A stretch of 31,512 nt of DNA, from NCBI RefSeq assembly GCF_965139615.1, contig NZ_CBCSIQ010000036.1, positions 1 to 31,512 of the forward strand, given 5' to 3'. The notes below the pieces were generated by a model. The model worked only from the letters and a program-made list of their open reading frames with translations. It was not told where the DNA came from and searched no databases. Position 1 is the stretch's first letter, and each line of letters opens with the position of its first letter. The position numbers and the translations under genes were made by a program. Origin of the DNA: Kerstersia similis (GTDB taxonomy: Bacteria > Pseudomonadota > Gammaproteobacteria > Burkholderiales > Burkholderiaceae_B). Shown in pieces: positions 15,309-24,263 of the stretch.

Positions 15309-18143
15309 ATGCCCTTATCTTCTCCAGGCCGCCAGTCACCTCCTTCGTCCCGCCGCGCACCCGGCACACGTCTTCGTGCTCTCAGTCTTTGCCCGCCTCT
15401 GACGCTGGTGGCAGCACTGGTACTGGCCTATCCGCAACAGCCGGTACAAGCCCAGGGGCAAAGCAGCGCCAATAGCGTCCAGAGCTACCACATCGCCCCC
15501 GGCCCGCTCTCCGACCGCCTGAACCAGTTTGCACGCCAGGCCGGCCTGAACCTGTCGTTCACACCGGAGCAGGTGCAGGGCTTGAGTTCGCGCGGCCTGG
15601 AAGGCAGCTACACCGTCCGTGCCGGCCTGGATCAATTGCTGAGCGGCACCGGCCTGAACGCGCGTGCCGGCGTCACTGGCTACACGCTGGAAGCCGCCCC
15701 CGCCGCCCGCGACGGGATCTTCCAGTTCAGCGAGATCGAGGTTCAGGGCGCGGCGCCGGACGAGACCGATAAAGACCTGCCCTTCCGCAGCGCCAGTTCG
15801 ATGAAAGTGCTGTCTCGCGATGATATCGAGTTGTTCCGCGGCACCTCGGTGGGCGATATTTTCCAAGGCATTCCCGGCGTACTGATCGGTGAAAACCGCA
15901 ATTCCGGTGGCCTGGATGTGAATATCCGGGGCATGCAAGGCCAGGGCCGCGTGCCGGTGCTGGTGGACGGCGCACGCCAGGAAACCACGGTCTATCGCGG
16001 CTATTCCGGCGTATCGTCGCGCAGCTATATCGACCCCGATCTGATCGGCGGCATTCTGATCGAGAAAGGCCCCACCATGTCCGCAGGCGGCGAAGGCGCG
16101 ACGGGCGGCCTGGTCAGCGCCCGTACCATCGGTGCCGATGACATCCTGCGCGAAGGGCGCACCTTCGGTGTGCGTGTACGCGGTCAGATGATAGGCAACA
16201 ACAGCGGCTCGGCCCCCGCCCCCGGCACCCCTTCCGGCTATTTCCTGCGCGGCGGCGGCGTGGACAACGGCGCCTGGCGCATCAACTGCTCCAGCCCTGA
16301 AGTCTGCAATGAAGCCCGCCCCGGTGGCGGCACCTATGCCATGCCGCGCCGTTTTGCTTCCGATGAGGGCATGGATCGGCCAGACTGGTACAAACCCAAA
16401 AGCTGGGCAGGCAGCATTGCGCTGGCGCAGCGTTTCGACGCCGTGGATCTCGTGGCTGCCTATGCCCGACGCGAACAAGGTAACTACTACGCCGGGACGC
16501 ACGGCCCAACGCCGTATGTCGATTTTTCCGACCAGCGCAAGCTCCCCTTCTATACCGAAGTCCGTCCTGAACTGCAGGGTGCGACACGTTTTCGTGGCGG
16601 AGAACGCATCGCCAATACCAATTTTGAAAGCGAGTCCACCCTGGTCAAGGCCAAGTTCCTGCTGCCGGCCGACCATGATCTGGAACTGAGCTGGCTGCGT
16701 TACGACAGCAGCTATGGCGAGCTGATGCCCTCGCAACTGCTCTGGACCAATGACATCGCGCAGACCAATAACAGCCATGTCACGGCCAATACCTATACCA
16801 GCCGCTACCGCTGGGCACCGGCCGACAGTACCTGGTTCGATGTCAAAGCCAATCTGTGGCATACCAATACCAAGAGCAATAACGACCTCTATGCTGTCTC
16901 CGGCGATTTCGCCAGCGGCATCACCACCGAGTCCAGCAACGTCACCGAGCGCTACAAACGTACCGGCTTCGACATCAGCAATACCTCGCGCTTCGAGGTT
17001 TGGGGAAGGCCGGAATGGCGCTACGGTTTCTCGCTGCAACGCGAAACCGTCGGCCCGGATGGCAAGTCCGGCGATGGTTCGGATATCTTCGGTGCGAACG
17101 GCGATGCCCGTGCCGGCGAGCGGCGCGAGTACAACCTGTTCACGGCCATCAAATGGGAAGTATTGCCGACACTGACGCTGGATGCCGGCCTGCGCTACAG
17201 CCGCTACAAATCTGAAGATCACAAGGCCCAGACGCCGGCAGCCGGCAGTTCCTGGTGCGAAGCCGTCGATGCATTCGGCAAATGCCTGCCGGTGTTCTAC
17301 AGCAGCCGCAATAGCGGCTCCACGCCGCTAGCCAGCCTGACCTGGGAACCCACGGACGGCTTGCAGGTGTATCTGCGCTATGCCGAAGCTATCCGCATGC
17401 CCAGCCTGTTCGAAAACACCAGTGGTTTTTCGGTCGCCCCCACGATCGGCGCAGACCTGAAACCCGAACATGCCTACAACCGGGAAGTGGGCGTGAACCT
17501 GTTGCGCGATGCCGTCTTCACCAACACCGACAAGCTGCGTGTCAAGCTGGCCTATTTCAGCAACACCACCTCGGACTACCTGACACGCACCGTCAGCTAC
17601 GGCTGGGAAGACACTGACAGCCGCAACGTTTTCCGCATGCGCAATATCGACAAGGTCAGCGTGCGCGGCGCCGAACTCTCGGTGGAATACGACGCCGGCG
17701 TGTTTTTCTTCGAAGCCGCAGGCACCCGCTACAACCATATTGCGGTCTGCGAACAAGCCTCGTTCCGGCGCTACGACTGCACCGACTACGGCCTGGCCAA
17801 CAGCTACGTCACCAACATGATTCCACCGCGCTGGCATGCCTCGTCGCGTATCGGCACCCGCCTGTTCGACCGCCGGCTGATGTTGGGCGTACGCGGCACC
17901 TTCATGGGCCAGCGCAATATGCCAACGGCCTTTGACGATACCCGCAACGGTTTCCTGCGTCCGGTGCCCTGGCACTCCTACCGGATTTTCGATCTGTTCG
18001 CCACCTATCGCGTCAACGACAACATCAGCGTGGATTTCAACATCGACAACGTTACCGATCGCTATTACCTGGATGCACTGAGCCTGGGCCTGGTTCCCGC
18101 GCCTGGCCGTACCGCCAGGCTGGGCGTCACCCTGCAATTCTGA
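15309..18143 (+). CDS. TonB-dependent receptor with STN signalling domain, probably for heme/hemoprotein
   Basis: This 944-residue outer-membrane receptor has a long signal peptide (to about residue 49, VQAQ). A secretin/TonB short N-terminal (STN) signalling domain covers about 58-128. A plug domain covers about 155-290 (SVGDIFQGIPGV; DVNIRGMQGQGRVPVLVDGA), followed by a beta-barrel ending in a C-terminal Phe. The YRGYSGVSSRSYIDPDLIGG plug segment and the late barrel motif YAEAIRMPSLFE resemble heme/hemoglobin receptors of the HasR/BhuR kind. The substrate is inferred, not proven. Extracellular loops carry paired cysteines (for example INCSSPEVCNEA). The STN domain, with the sigma/FecR pair upstream, indicates ligand-induced autoregulation. 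The ATG at 15309 starts the signal peptide; its ribosome-binding site is weak. Confidence 0.9.
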   Translation: MPLSSPGRQSPPSSRRAPGTRLRALSLCPPLTLVAALVLAYPQQPVQAQGQSSANSVQSYHIAPGPLSDRLNQFARQAGLNLSFTPEQVQGLSSRGLEGSYTVRAGLDQLLSGTGLNARAGVTGYTLEAAPAARDGIFQFSEIEVQGAAPDETDKDLPFRSASSMKVLSRDDIELFRGTSVGDIFQGIPGVLIGENRNSGGLDVNIRGMQGQGRVPVLVDGARQETTVYRGYSGVSSRSYIDPDLIGGILIEKGPTMSAGGEGATGGLVSARTIGADDILREGRTFGVRVRGQMIGNNSGSAPAPGTPSGYFLRGGGVDNGAWRINCSSPEVCNEARPGGGTYAMPRRFASDEGMDRPDWYKPKSWAGSIALAQRFDAVDLVAAYARREQGNYYAGTHGPTPYVDFSDQRKLPFYTEVRPELQGATRFRGGERIANTNFESESTLVKAKFLLPADHDLELSWLRYDSSYGELMPSQLLWTNDIAQTNNSHVTANTYTSRYRWAPADSTWFDVKANLWHTNTKSNNDLYAVSGDFASGITTESSNVTERYKRTGFDISNTSRFEVWGRPEWRYGFSLQRETVGPDGKSGDGSDIFGANGDARAGERREYNLFTAIKWEVLPTLTLDAGLRYSRYKSEDHKAQTPAAGSSWCEAVDAFGKCLPVFYSSRNSGSTPLASLTWEPTDGLQVYLRYAEAIRMPSLFENTSGFSVAPTIGADLKPEHAYNREVGVNLLRDAVFTNTDKLRVKLAYFSNTTSDYLTRTVSYGWEDTDSRNVFRMRNIDKVSVRGAELSVEYDAGVFFFEAAGTRYNHIAVCEQASFRRYDCTDYGLANSYVTNMIPPRWHASSRIGTRLFDRRLMLGVRGTFMGQRNMPTAFDDTRNGFLRPVPWHSYRIFDLFATYRVNDNISVDFNIDNVTDRYYLDALSLGLVPAPGRTARLGVTLQF

Positions 18144-18165
18144 TTCCGACCCCGAGGAACACTTT

Positions 18166-20829
18166 ATGAAACCCACTGTTCGCAATCTCGCGCTGAGCCT
18201 AGGCGCAGCACTGGTTCTGGCTGCCTGCGGCGGCGGCGACGGCGCTTCCGACGACTGGACCGGCAATGGCAGCAATGTCAGTACGCCCGTTGCCCACGCC
18301 GGTACTGCCCAGTCCGTCCTGGTCGGCGCCACGGTCAAGCTAAACGGCACCGGCAGCACCGGCGCGGCCAGCTATACCTGGACCCTGGTCAGCAAACCCG
18401 ACGGTAGTTCGGCCAGCCTCAGCCAAGCCGATACCGCAAGCCCCTCTTTCATTGCTGATGTCGCCGGGCGTTATGAATTCGACCTCGTCGTCAGCAATAG
18501 CGCCGGCAGCAGCAACCATAGCCGTGTCCTGATTACCGCAGGCAGCACGGATCCGGTGGCCGCCGGCCCGACGGATATCGTCAATGCCCTGATCAATGGC
18601 TGGGCACAGCTTGATGGAAGCGACAGCACCCCGCCTGCCGGTGGCGATGCTCAGGGCATGAGCTATCACTGGACCGTCAGCGATCCCAATGGCAAGGCCG
18701 TCCGGTTATACGATGCCTATTCCGCCAAACCGGGCTTTACGCCAACGGTACCCGGTGTCTATCTGGCCAAGTTGGTCGTCAAGTACGGACGCAAGACCAG
18801 CAATGAATTCGTCATCACGGTGAACGCGACCCATGCCAATACCCAGCCAGTCGCGATAGCGGGCGGCCCGTATGTCAGCCAGCCTGGCCAATCCATCAAA
18901 CTGGATGGTTCGGCCAGTCAGGACGCTGATGGCGACGAGTTGGAGTACACCTGGCGTCTGTCGCCCTATATCAGCAATCTGCCGCAGACGGCCTATGCCA
19001 ACGTCAAGCTGGAAAACGCCAACACAGCCACACCGACCTTCTCGGCGGACATAGCAGGCTCCTACAACCTGGATCTTTATGTCTTTGACGGCACCAGCCG
19101 CAGTTCCGCCGGACGTGCCACCGTGACCGTCAGCAGTCCGGAAAATGTCGCCAACACCCCGCCGGTGGCCGTCTTGCGTGATCACTATCCGCTAGGCGAA
19201 GCCGAGCTGCTGAGTGCCAGCGGCACCAGTGCGGCCTACATTTACTTCTATAGCGACTCTTATGACAAAGACGGCGACGCGCTGACGTACAAATGGGAAT
19301 GGGGCGACACCCCTGAAAATTTCACCCGTCCGGATATCAGCAGCTACACCGGACGTACTACCGTGAGTTTCCGGCCCACATCGACCGGCACTGCATCAGG
19401 TGTCCCGCTACTTGGTGACTACACCATGTACCTGACCGTCAACGATGGCAAGGCAGACAGTCAGCGCGTTTCCCAGACTGTCTCCGTACGCCGTGGGGCA
19501 AACCGTCGGCCACAGGCAAAGGTCACTGCCGAAACCAGCAGCGTCATGACAGGTATCGAAGCATGGTTTGACGGCACCCAGAGTTCTGACCCGGACGATG
19601 GTACGTATGGCATGAAATACCAATGGCGCTGGGCGCTGAAGCCCGCCAACAGCAAGGCGGAGCTCAAACACGCCAACGAAGCGCGCGCCAGCTTTGTCCC
19701 CGACGTCCCCGGTGCCTATGAAGCCGAACTGATTGTCTATGACAGTGCGGGAACACCCAGCCGTATCTCTGAGTGGACGGACTACCCCAAAACAGCAACG
19801 GTAATGGCGAAGGCAAAAAACAATCCGCCGGTTGCACGTTTCATCGGTACGACGCCGGGCACGCTGGATGAAAGTGAAGGGATCTACCGCTACCCCCTCA
19901 TCAGCAATGGCACCAAGGCGCAGGACGGTCTGGCTTGCGACTTCAGCAACCTGAAATCTCCCAAGCTGGGCTGGGGCCACACCAAAAAAATGGGTGACGT
20001 CGAGAACATCATCATCGAAGCGACAGCACTCGACCCCGATGGCGATCAGCTTTACTACCGCCTTTCCGTCGAACAACCGTCGGGCAGCAATATCCAGCCA
20101 TCGTTCAGCAATCCGGTCGAGTCCAATCGCATGTCGCTGAAGATCTGCAATATCGACGTTCCGGGAGACTATAAGTTCACCCTGCAAGTGTCCGATGGTT
20201 CCGAACTGACCGAGGTTCAGCGCCTGGTGGTGCGCGTCGAACCGGCACCGGCGGATGCCTCCGCCCTCCTGCTGGAATCCCTCCGCGTGGAAGACGCGTC
20301 CGGCTACGAGGAAGTCGTCGGCGAACAGGACCCCAACAACTTCAATACGATCAGCCGTCTTGATGGCCGCGACTATGCACTCGGCCTGGGTACATCCCCC
20401 AACGATATGGCGGGCAGACAGGCGTTCTACAACGACTTCAAGAACGGTGGCACCGTGAAGTACTACCGCCTGACGGCTGTCGGCAAGGACTTCCCGATCA
20501 CTGATGTCTCGACGAGCGTCAACAAGTTCATGCCCAGTGATGGCCAGACGCCGGCCCACTACAGCAGCGACTTCGAAAACGCCGCGAGCTACCAGCCACG
20601 CTTTGAAGGTCTGCCCGACGTCATCAAGGCTGGGGAATCTGTCGTCTTCAAGTTGATCCTGCCCCCCATGCCGCCGCAACGCGCAGAAAAACCGGCATTC
20701 TGGGACAGTGACCGCAATTTCGATACCTATGACTTCAACTTCTCGTTCACCACCCCGGAGAGAAAACGTCCGGTCACTTACAGCACACAGATCTATGTGC
20801 CGCTGGTTGGCTGGAACTGGGGGAAATAA
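18166..20829 (+). CDS. PKD-repeat outer-membrane lipoprotein encoded with the receptor
   Basis: This 887-residue exported lipoprotein has a signal peptide ending in the lipobox LAAC (Cys21) and a Gly/Asp-rich tether. The residue after Cys is Gly, so no inner-membrane retention signal is seen. About six PKD/Ig-like domains follow at roughly 40-127, 137-221, 229-324, 330-444, 446-553 and 553-694. Their marks are VxLxGxxS..., YxWxL, DGD and G.Y.xxLxVxD. The last 190 residues (ending VPLVGWNWGK) form a domain I do not recognise. The start has GAGGAA upstream, and the gene lies 22 nt after the receptor stop, so they share a transcript. Heme-utilisation ABC transporter genes often follow such receptors; here this protein does instead. 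A surface accessory that binds the ligand or its host carrier is a plausible but unproven role. Confidence 0.85.
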   Translation: MKPTVRNLALSLGAALVLAACGGGDGASDDWTGNGSNVSTPVAHAGTAQSVLVGATVKLNGTGSTGAASYTWTLVSKPDGSSASLSQADTASPSFIADVAGRYEFDLVVSNSAGSSNHSRVLITAGSTDPVAAGPTDIVNALINGWAQLDGSDSTPPAGGDAQGMSYHWTVSDPNGKAVRLYDAYSAKPGFTPTVPGVYLAKLVVKYGRKTSNEFVITVNATHANTQPVAIAGGPYVSQPGQSIKLDGSASQDADGDELEYTWRLSPYISNLPQTAYANVKLENANTATPTFSADIAGSYNLDLYVFDGTSRSSAGRATVTVSSPENVANTPPVAVLRDHYPLGEAELLSASGTSAAYIYFYSDSYDKDGDALTYKWEWGDTPENFTRPDISSYTGRTTVSFRPTSTGTASGVPLLGDYTMYLTVNDGKADSQRVSQTVSVRRGANRRPQAKVTAETSSVMTGIEAWFDGTQSSDPDDGTYGMKYQWRWALKPANSKAELKHANEARASFVPDVPGAYEAELIVYDSAGTPSRISEWTDYPKTATVMAKAKNNPPVARFIGTTPGTLDESEGIYRYPLISNGTKAQDGLACDFSNLKSPKLGWGHTKKMGDVENIIIEATALDPDGDQLYYRLSVEQPSGSNIQPSFSNPVESNRMSLKICNIDVPGDYKFTLQVSDGSELTEVQRLVVRVEPAPADASALLLESLRVEDASGYEEVVGEQDPNNFNTISRLDGRDYALGLGTSPNDMAGRQAFYNDFKNGGTVKYYRLTAVGKDFPITDVSTSVNKFMPSDGQTPAHYSSDFENAASYQPRFEGLPDVIKAGESVVFKLILPPMPPQRAEKPAFWDSDRNFDTYDFNFSFTTPERKRPVTYSTQIYVPLVGWNWGK

Positions 20830-21373
20830 GCGTACGAGATCGGCAGGGGAAGTGCCGCGGGCATTTCCCTTGTGGATAGATATCGCCGATGGCAGCCACA
20901 CCAGAGTTTCCACAACTTCTGTGAATAACCCTGCTGTAAGTGCCCTCTACAAGAAAAAAATCGCTGTAATTTCAATCATCTGAAATTCATTGCTCAAAAA
21001 AGACACAGTTCAGCCCAAGACTGTGTCTTTTTTTCTTGCGGCGCATCATTTCCAGAAAAAACACTGTTTATAAAAACAGTTTTAAAAAGCCGCCGATGTA
21101 AATTGTGGATATCTTGCCGCCCCGCTGCCCACGCAGTGACGTTCATGCACAAGTTTCGAGGTTTACACACACACATTGTGAACAACCCTGGGAACATCCT
21201 CTGGGCATTCCGTGCACATCCAGAAAACATGCGGCTCTCCAGGCGATGAGCAAACATTGAGCAGATCCAGGCAAGTCAACCTCTCTTTCCCTGGCCATGT
21301 TGCATACAATTTGAGATAAATTACCTGCCCGTCTTTCCTTGCCTTGCAAGGACAGCAGGATTAGAAAGCAGGC
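20830..21373. other. Gene-free stretch with terminator, hairpin and DnaA-box-like 9-mers
   Basis: This 544-nt stretch has no supported gene. It is more AT-rich than its flanks. It contains a strong terminator (separate entry) and a second hairpin (ACTGTTT 21063-21069 with AAACAGT 21076-21082, followed by T and A runs). Four 9-mers close to the DnaA box, all in the same orientation, are TGTGGATAG (20871), TGTGAATAA (20920), TGTGGATAT (21104) and TGTGAACAA (21177). A short AC-repeat lies near 21165-21174. The promoter of the six-gene operon must lie here; TACAAT at 21305-21310 is a possible -10 without a clear -35. Confidence 0.5.
20996..21034 (+). terminator. Rho-independent terminator after the PKD lipoprotein gene
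   Basis: AAGACACAGT (21000-21009) pairs perfectly with ACTGTGTCTT (21020-21029) around a 10-nt loop. It is followed by a T-run to 21034 and preceded by A's from 20996, so it could act in both directions. It lies 170 nt after the lipoprotein stop and shields the downstream operon from the iron-uptake operon. Confidence 0.9.
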
Positions 21374-22381
21374 ATGCCAGCCCATTCATCTTCTACTGCA
21401 TACTTACCCTTGGCCTTGCTTGCCACGGGTAAAGCCCTACCCGGCCAGCGTATTACGGCGGACGAACTCGATCTGAGACTGGGCCGACCGTCCGGCTATA
21501 GCCTGGCTCAATCCGGCATCCAGTCCCGCCATCTTGCCCACGCGCAGGATGATCAGGCCTGGCTGGCCGCGCAAGCACTGCATGACGCCTTGCGGCAAGG
21601 CAATATTGCACCGGGCTCCATAGACCTTCTGATCAGCGCCAGCGCCATTCCCGTGCAAGCCCTGCCATGCTCTGCCGCGCATGTGCTGGCCCAGGCCCGC
21701 CTGCCTGCCGGCACGCCCGGCTTTGATATCAATGCCAGCTGCCTCGGTTTCATCACTGCCCTGCACACGGCTGCGGCACTGCTCAACAGCAGCACGTATC
21801 GGCGCATTGCCATTGTCTGCGCCGACCTTGCCTCACGCGGCGTGAATTGGCAGGATCCGAAGTCGTCCTTGATCTTTGGTGACGGCGCCGCGTGCGCAAT
21901 TGTCGAAAAGGGTAACGGAGTGCAACGCCTGCTGGGCTTTCGGCAACACACCTACTCCAACCATACGGCGCTCTGTGAAATACGTGCCGGCGGCACCCGG
22001 CGCAACCCGCGTAGCGGCATGGATGACACCGACTTCCTGTTCCGGATGCAAGGCACCCGACTGTTTCGCCAAACAGCGCCATTGATACAGGCACTACTGC
22101 AAGAACTGTTCGAGGCGACGCGCCTGACACTGGACGATATTGCGCTTGTCATCCCCCATCAGGCCAGCCATCTGGGCATGTCACATATGCGTGAGCGCTT
22201 GGGCATAGACGGCGGCAAGCTGATAGACATTTATGCCACCCACGGCAACCAGGTGGCAGCCTCACTGCCCACCGCGCTGCACGAGGCCCGGCAGACGGGG
22301 CGTTTACCGCAGGGCGAACCCACGGCCTTGATCGGTACAGGTGCCGGCCTGACGCTCGCCGCCCTGGCCTGGCAACTATGA
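21374..22381 (+). CDS. Beta-ketoacyl synthase III family enzyme (FabH/OleA-like)
   Basis: This 335-residue thiolase-fold condensing enzyme has the complete KAS III triad: Cys123 in INASCLGF, His262 in IPHQAS and Asn292 in HGNQVAASLP, plus a C-terminal GTGAGLT loop. KAS III enzymes join an acyl thioester to malonyl-ACP, or in the OleA branch join two acyl-CoAs head to head. It is the first of six overlapping genes with a reductase, a hydrolase, an adenylating enzyme and membrane lipid enzymes, so it is not the housekeeping FabH, which normally sits with fabD, fabG and acpP. No acyl carrier protein gene is in the cluster. The glutamate base of OleA is not obvious at the equivalent spacing from Cys. 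The ribosome-binding site is unclear (AGGA about 13 nt upstream). Confidence 0.88.
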   Translation: MPAHSSSTAYLPLALLATGKALPGQRITADELDLRLGRPSGYSLAQSGIQSRHLAHAQDDQAWLAAQALHDALRQGNIAPGSIDLLISASAIPVQALPCSAAHVLAQARLPAGTPGFDINASCLGFITALHTAAALLNSSTYRRIAIVCADLASRGVNWQDPKSSLIFGDGAACAIVEKGNGVQRLLGFRQHTYSNHTALCEIRAGGTRRNPRSGMDDTDFLFRMQGTRLFRQTAPLIQALLQELFEATRLTLDDIALVIPHQASHLGMSHMRERLGIDGGKLIDIYATHGNQVAASLPTALHEARQTGRLPQGEPTALIGTGAGLTLAALAWQL

Positions 22382-23463
22382 CCAGCACCACCCCAACCCT
22401 CTCGACAGCACGCATGCCGCCCAGGCTGGCGCCTGGCACCCGTGTCCTGGTAACGGGTGCGACCAGCGGCTTGGGCCGCAACGCCGTCCAATGGCTGCAT
22501 GAAAACGGCCATCACGCCATCGCTACGGGCCGCGACGCCATCGCCGGTGCGGCGCTGGCAGCGCAGGGCATTCGTTTTCGCGCCTGCGATCTGACGCTGG
22601 CCAGCACGGCAGAACTGGAAAGCCTGCTTGCCGACGCCGATGCCGTCTGGCATTGCGCTGCCTTGTCCTCGCCCTGGGGGCCGGCACAGGACTTCCAGCG
22701 CATCAATGTCTCCGCTACGATTGCCTTGGCCCAGGCGGCCATTCGCACAGGCGTGCCGCGTTTCGTCCATATTTCCACCCCCTCTCTCTATTTTGATTTC
22801 CAGCACCGCTATGACGTCCCCGAAACGTTCCTCGCGGCCCGTTTCGCCAATGACTATGCCCGCAGCAAGCATGCAGCCGAACAGGCGCTGGCGACGCTGT
22901 CGGCCGTCGGCCCAGACACGCGCTTCATCCTGCTGCGGCCACGCGCCATCTTCGGGCCGCACGACCGCGTGCTGCTGCCACGCCTGCTGGCGCAGTTGAA
23001 AAGCGATAGCGGCGGTGTCCTGAAGCTGCCTCGTGGCGGTGCCGCATTGCTGGACATGACTTATGCAGGCAATGTCGTGCACGCCATGATGCTGGCCACC
23101 GCCCAGCCGGACTTACCCAATGGCCGCATCTACAACATCAGCAACCACGAGCCTGTCCGTCTGGCCGACATCCTGCAGCAGCTGCTGGTCACGGAACTGG
23201 GCTTGAACCTCAGAATCCAGTCCGTTCCCTATCCCTTGCTCAGCGCGGCCGCTGCCGCCATGGAGGCAGCAGCCAAACTGAGCGGCCATGAACCGATGCT
23301 GACGCGCTACAGCATCGGCGCCGTCAATTTCGATATGACGCTCAGCCCGGCCCGGGCGATTGCGGAACTTGCCTATCGCCCCCCAATCCGCCTGGCAGAC
23401 GGCGTGCGCCTGACCGCCCGATGGCTGCAGGCTAGAACACCTGGCGGAAACCGCCATGGCTGA
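22378..23463 (+). CDS. NAD(P)-dependent epimerase/dehydratase-family reductase (extended SDR, 3beta-HSD/OleD-like)
   Basis: This 361-residue extended short-chain dehydrogenase has a Rossmann nucleotide-binding motif VLVTGATSGLG (residues about 23-33). An Arg in ATGRD after strand 2 suggests NADP preference. The catalytic set is Ser133 (HIST), Tyr160 and Lys164 (YARSK). The overall pattern, including RPRAIFGPHD and NGRIYNISNHEPV, resembles 3beta-hydroxysteroid dehydrogenase-type enzymes, the group that includes OleD (2-alkyl-3-ketoacid reductase). The start overlaps the KAS III gene by 4 nt (ATGA) and the stop overlaps the next gene by 8 nt. From context, reduction of the condensation product's keto group is the most economical role; this is inference. 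Confidence 0.87.
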   Translation: MTSTTPTLSTARMPPRLAPGTRVLVTGATSGLGRNAVQWLHENGHHAIATGRDAIAGAALAAQGIRFRACDLTLASTAELESLLADADAVWHCAALSSPWGPAQDFQRINVSATIALAQAAIRTGVPRFVHISTPSLYFDFQHRYDVPETFLAARFANDYARSKHAAEQALATLSAVGPDTRFILLRPRAIFGPHDRVLLPRLLAQLKSDSGGVLKLPRGGAALLDMTYAGNVVHAMMLATAQPDLPNGRIYNISNHEPVRLADILQQLLVTELGLNLRIQSVPYPLLSAAAAAMEAAAKLSGHEPMLTRYSIGAVNFDMTLSPARAIAELAYRPPIRLADGVRLTARWLQARTPGGNRHG

Positions 23464-24262
23464 GTTGCATACTTATGTCGCCGGCTATTGCACCCATCCA
23501 GCCTGCATGGCGCTGCGCGGTGCCGGGCTGCGCATCTGCCGTTTTCCCGCGCGTGCCTGGCGCATTCGTACCGCTCGGCGCCAATGGATCTGGGACACCG
23601 GCTACGCCAGCCACTTCCACACCCAAACTCGCCGCGGCCTGATCAGCCTGTACCGGCGCATCACACCCGTTCATTTTGAAACAGCAGACGCCCTGGTATG
23701 GCAATTGCATCAGGAAGGCATTGCCATCAGCGACCTGGATGGCATCCTGCTCTCGCATTTTCACGGTGATCACATCGCCGGGCTGCGCGATTTTCCATCC
23801 TTGCCCATCTACTGCTCGGGCTCAGGCTGGGCGGCTACCCGCCCCTTGCGCGGCTGGGCAGCGTTGCGCCAGGCCTTTGTGCCTGGGCTGATACCTGAAG
23901 ACTTCACCCAACGGCTGCGTCCCGTGGAAGCGTTACCCCGCGTTGCCTTGCCAGCGGCCCTGCTGCCCTTCAAACAAGGCTGGGCTTTGCCGGATGCGGA
24001 CGGCGAAGTCTTCATCGTTGCGCTACCTGGACATGCAGCTGGCCATTTGGGCGCTTTTGTCCGAACCGAGACGGGTTGGACCTTGCTGGCCAGCGACGCA
24101 GCCTGGGCGCCTGCCAGCTATCGTGACGGCACACCGCCTTCGCGGCTCGCGCATCTGGTTCTGCATGATGTTCCCGCCTATTACGACACCTTGAAACAGC
24201 TGGGTGAACTGCATCGTGGCGGGCAGGTGCGCATCCTCCTGAGCCATGAAGGGGACATCTGA
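23456..24262 (+). CDS. Metallo-beta-lactamase-fold hydrolase of the lipid cluster
   Basis: This 268-residue protein has the full metal-binding set of the MBL fold: His101-x-His103-x-Asp105-His106 (SHFHGDH), His193 (PGHAAGH), Asp214 (LLASDAAW) and His264 (LLSHEGD). A dinuclear-metal hydrolase is therefore expected. The arrangement resembles lactonase and thioester- or phosphodiester-cleaving members rather than true beta-lactamases. It has no signal peptide, so it is probably cytoplasmic. The ATG overlaps the reductase gene by 8 nt and the stop is 1 nt before the next ATG. In the cluster it could hydrolyse a thioester or lactone intermediate; the substrate cannot be read from sequence. Confidence 0.88.
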   Translation: MAELHTYVAGYCTHPACMALRGAGLRICRFPARAWRIRTARRQWIWDTGYASHFHTQTRRGLISLYRRITPVHFETADALVWQLHQEGIAISDLDGILLSHFHGDHIAGLRDFPSLPIYCSGSGWAATRPLRGWAALRQAFVPGLIPEDFTQRLRPVEALPRVALPAALLPFKQGWALPDADGEVFIVALPGHAAGHLGAFVRTETGWTLLASDAAWAPASYRDGTPPSRLAHLVLHDVPAYYDTLKQLGELHRGGQVRILLSHEGDI

Positions 24263-24263
24263 C

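Noticed and set aside
15336..17222. Open frame of 628 codons on the minus strand opposite the TonB receptor
   Set aside because: The receptor has signal peptide, STN, plug and barrel features in frame; the antisense frame has none and is Ala/Gly-rich noise.
15309..18143. Naming the receptor bhuR or hasR
   Set aside because: Motifs suggest a heme-type receptor, but neither bhuSTUV nor hasA/hasDE genes are adjacent, so a specific symbol is not justified.
19408..20913. Open frame of 501 codons on the minus strand opposite the PKD lipoprotein
   Set aside because: The plus-strand product has a lipobox and regular PKD repeats; the antisense product has no recognisable domain.
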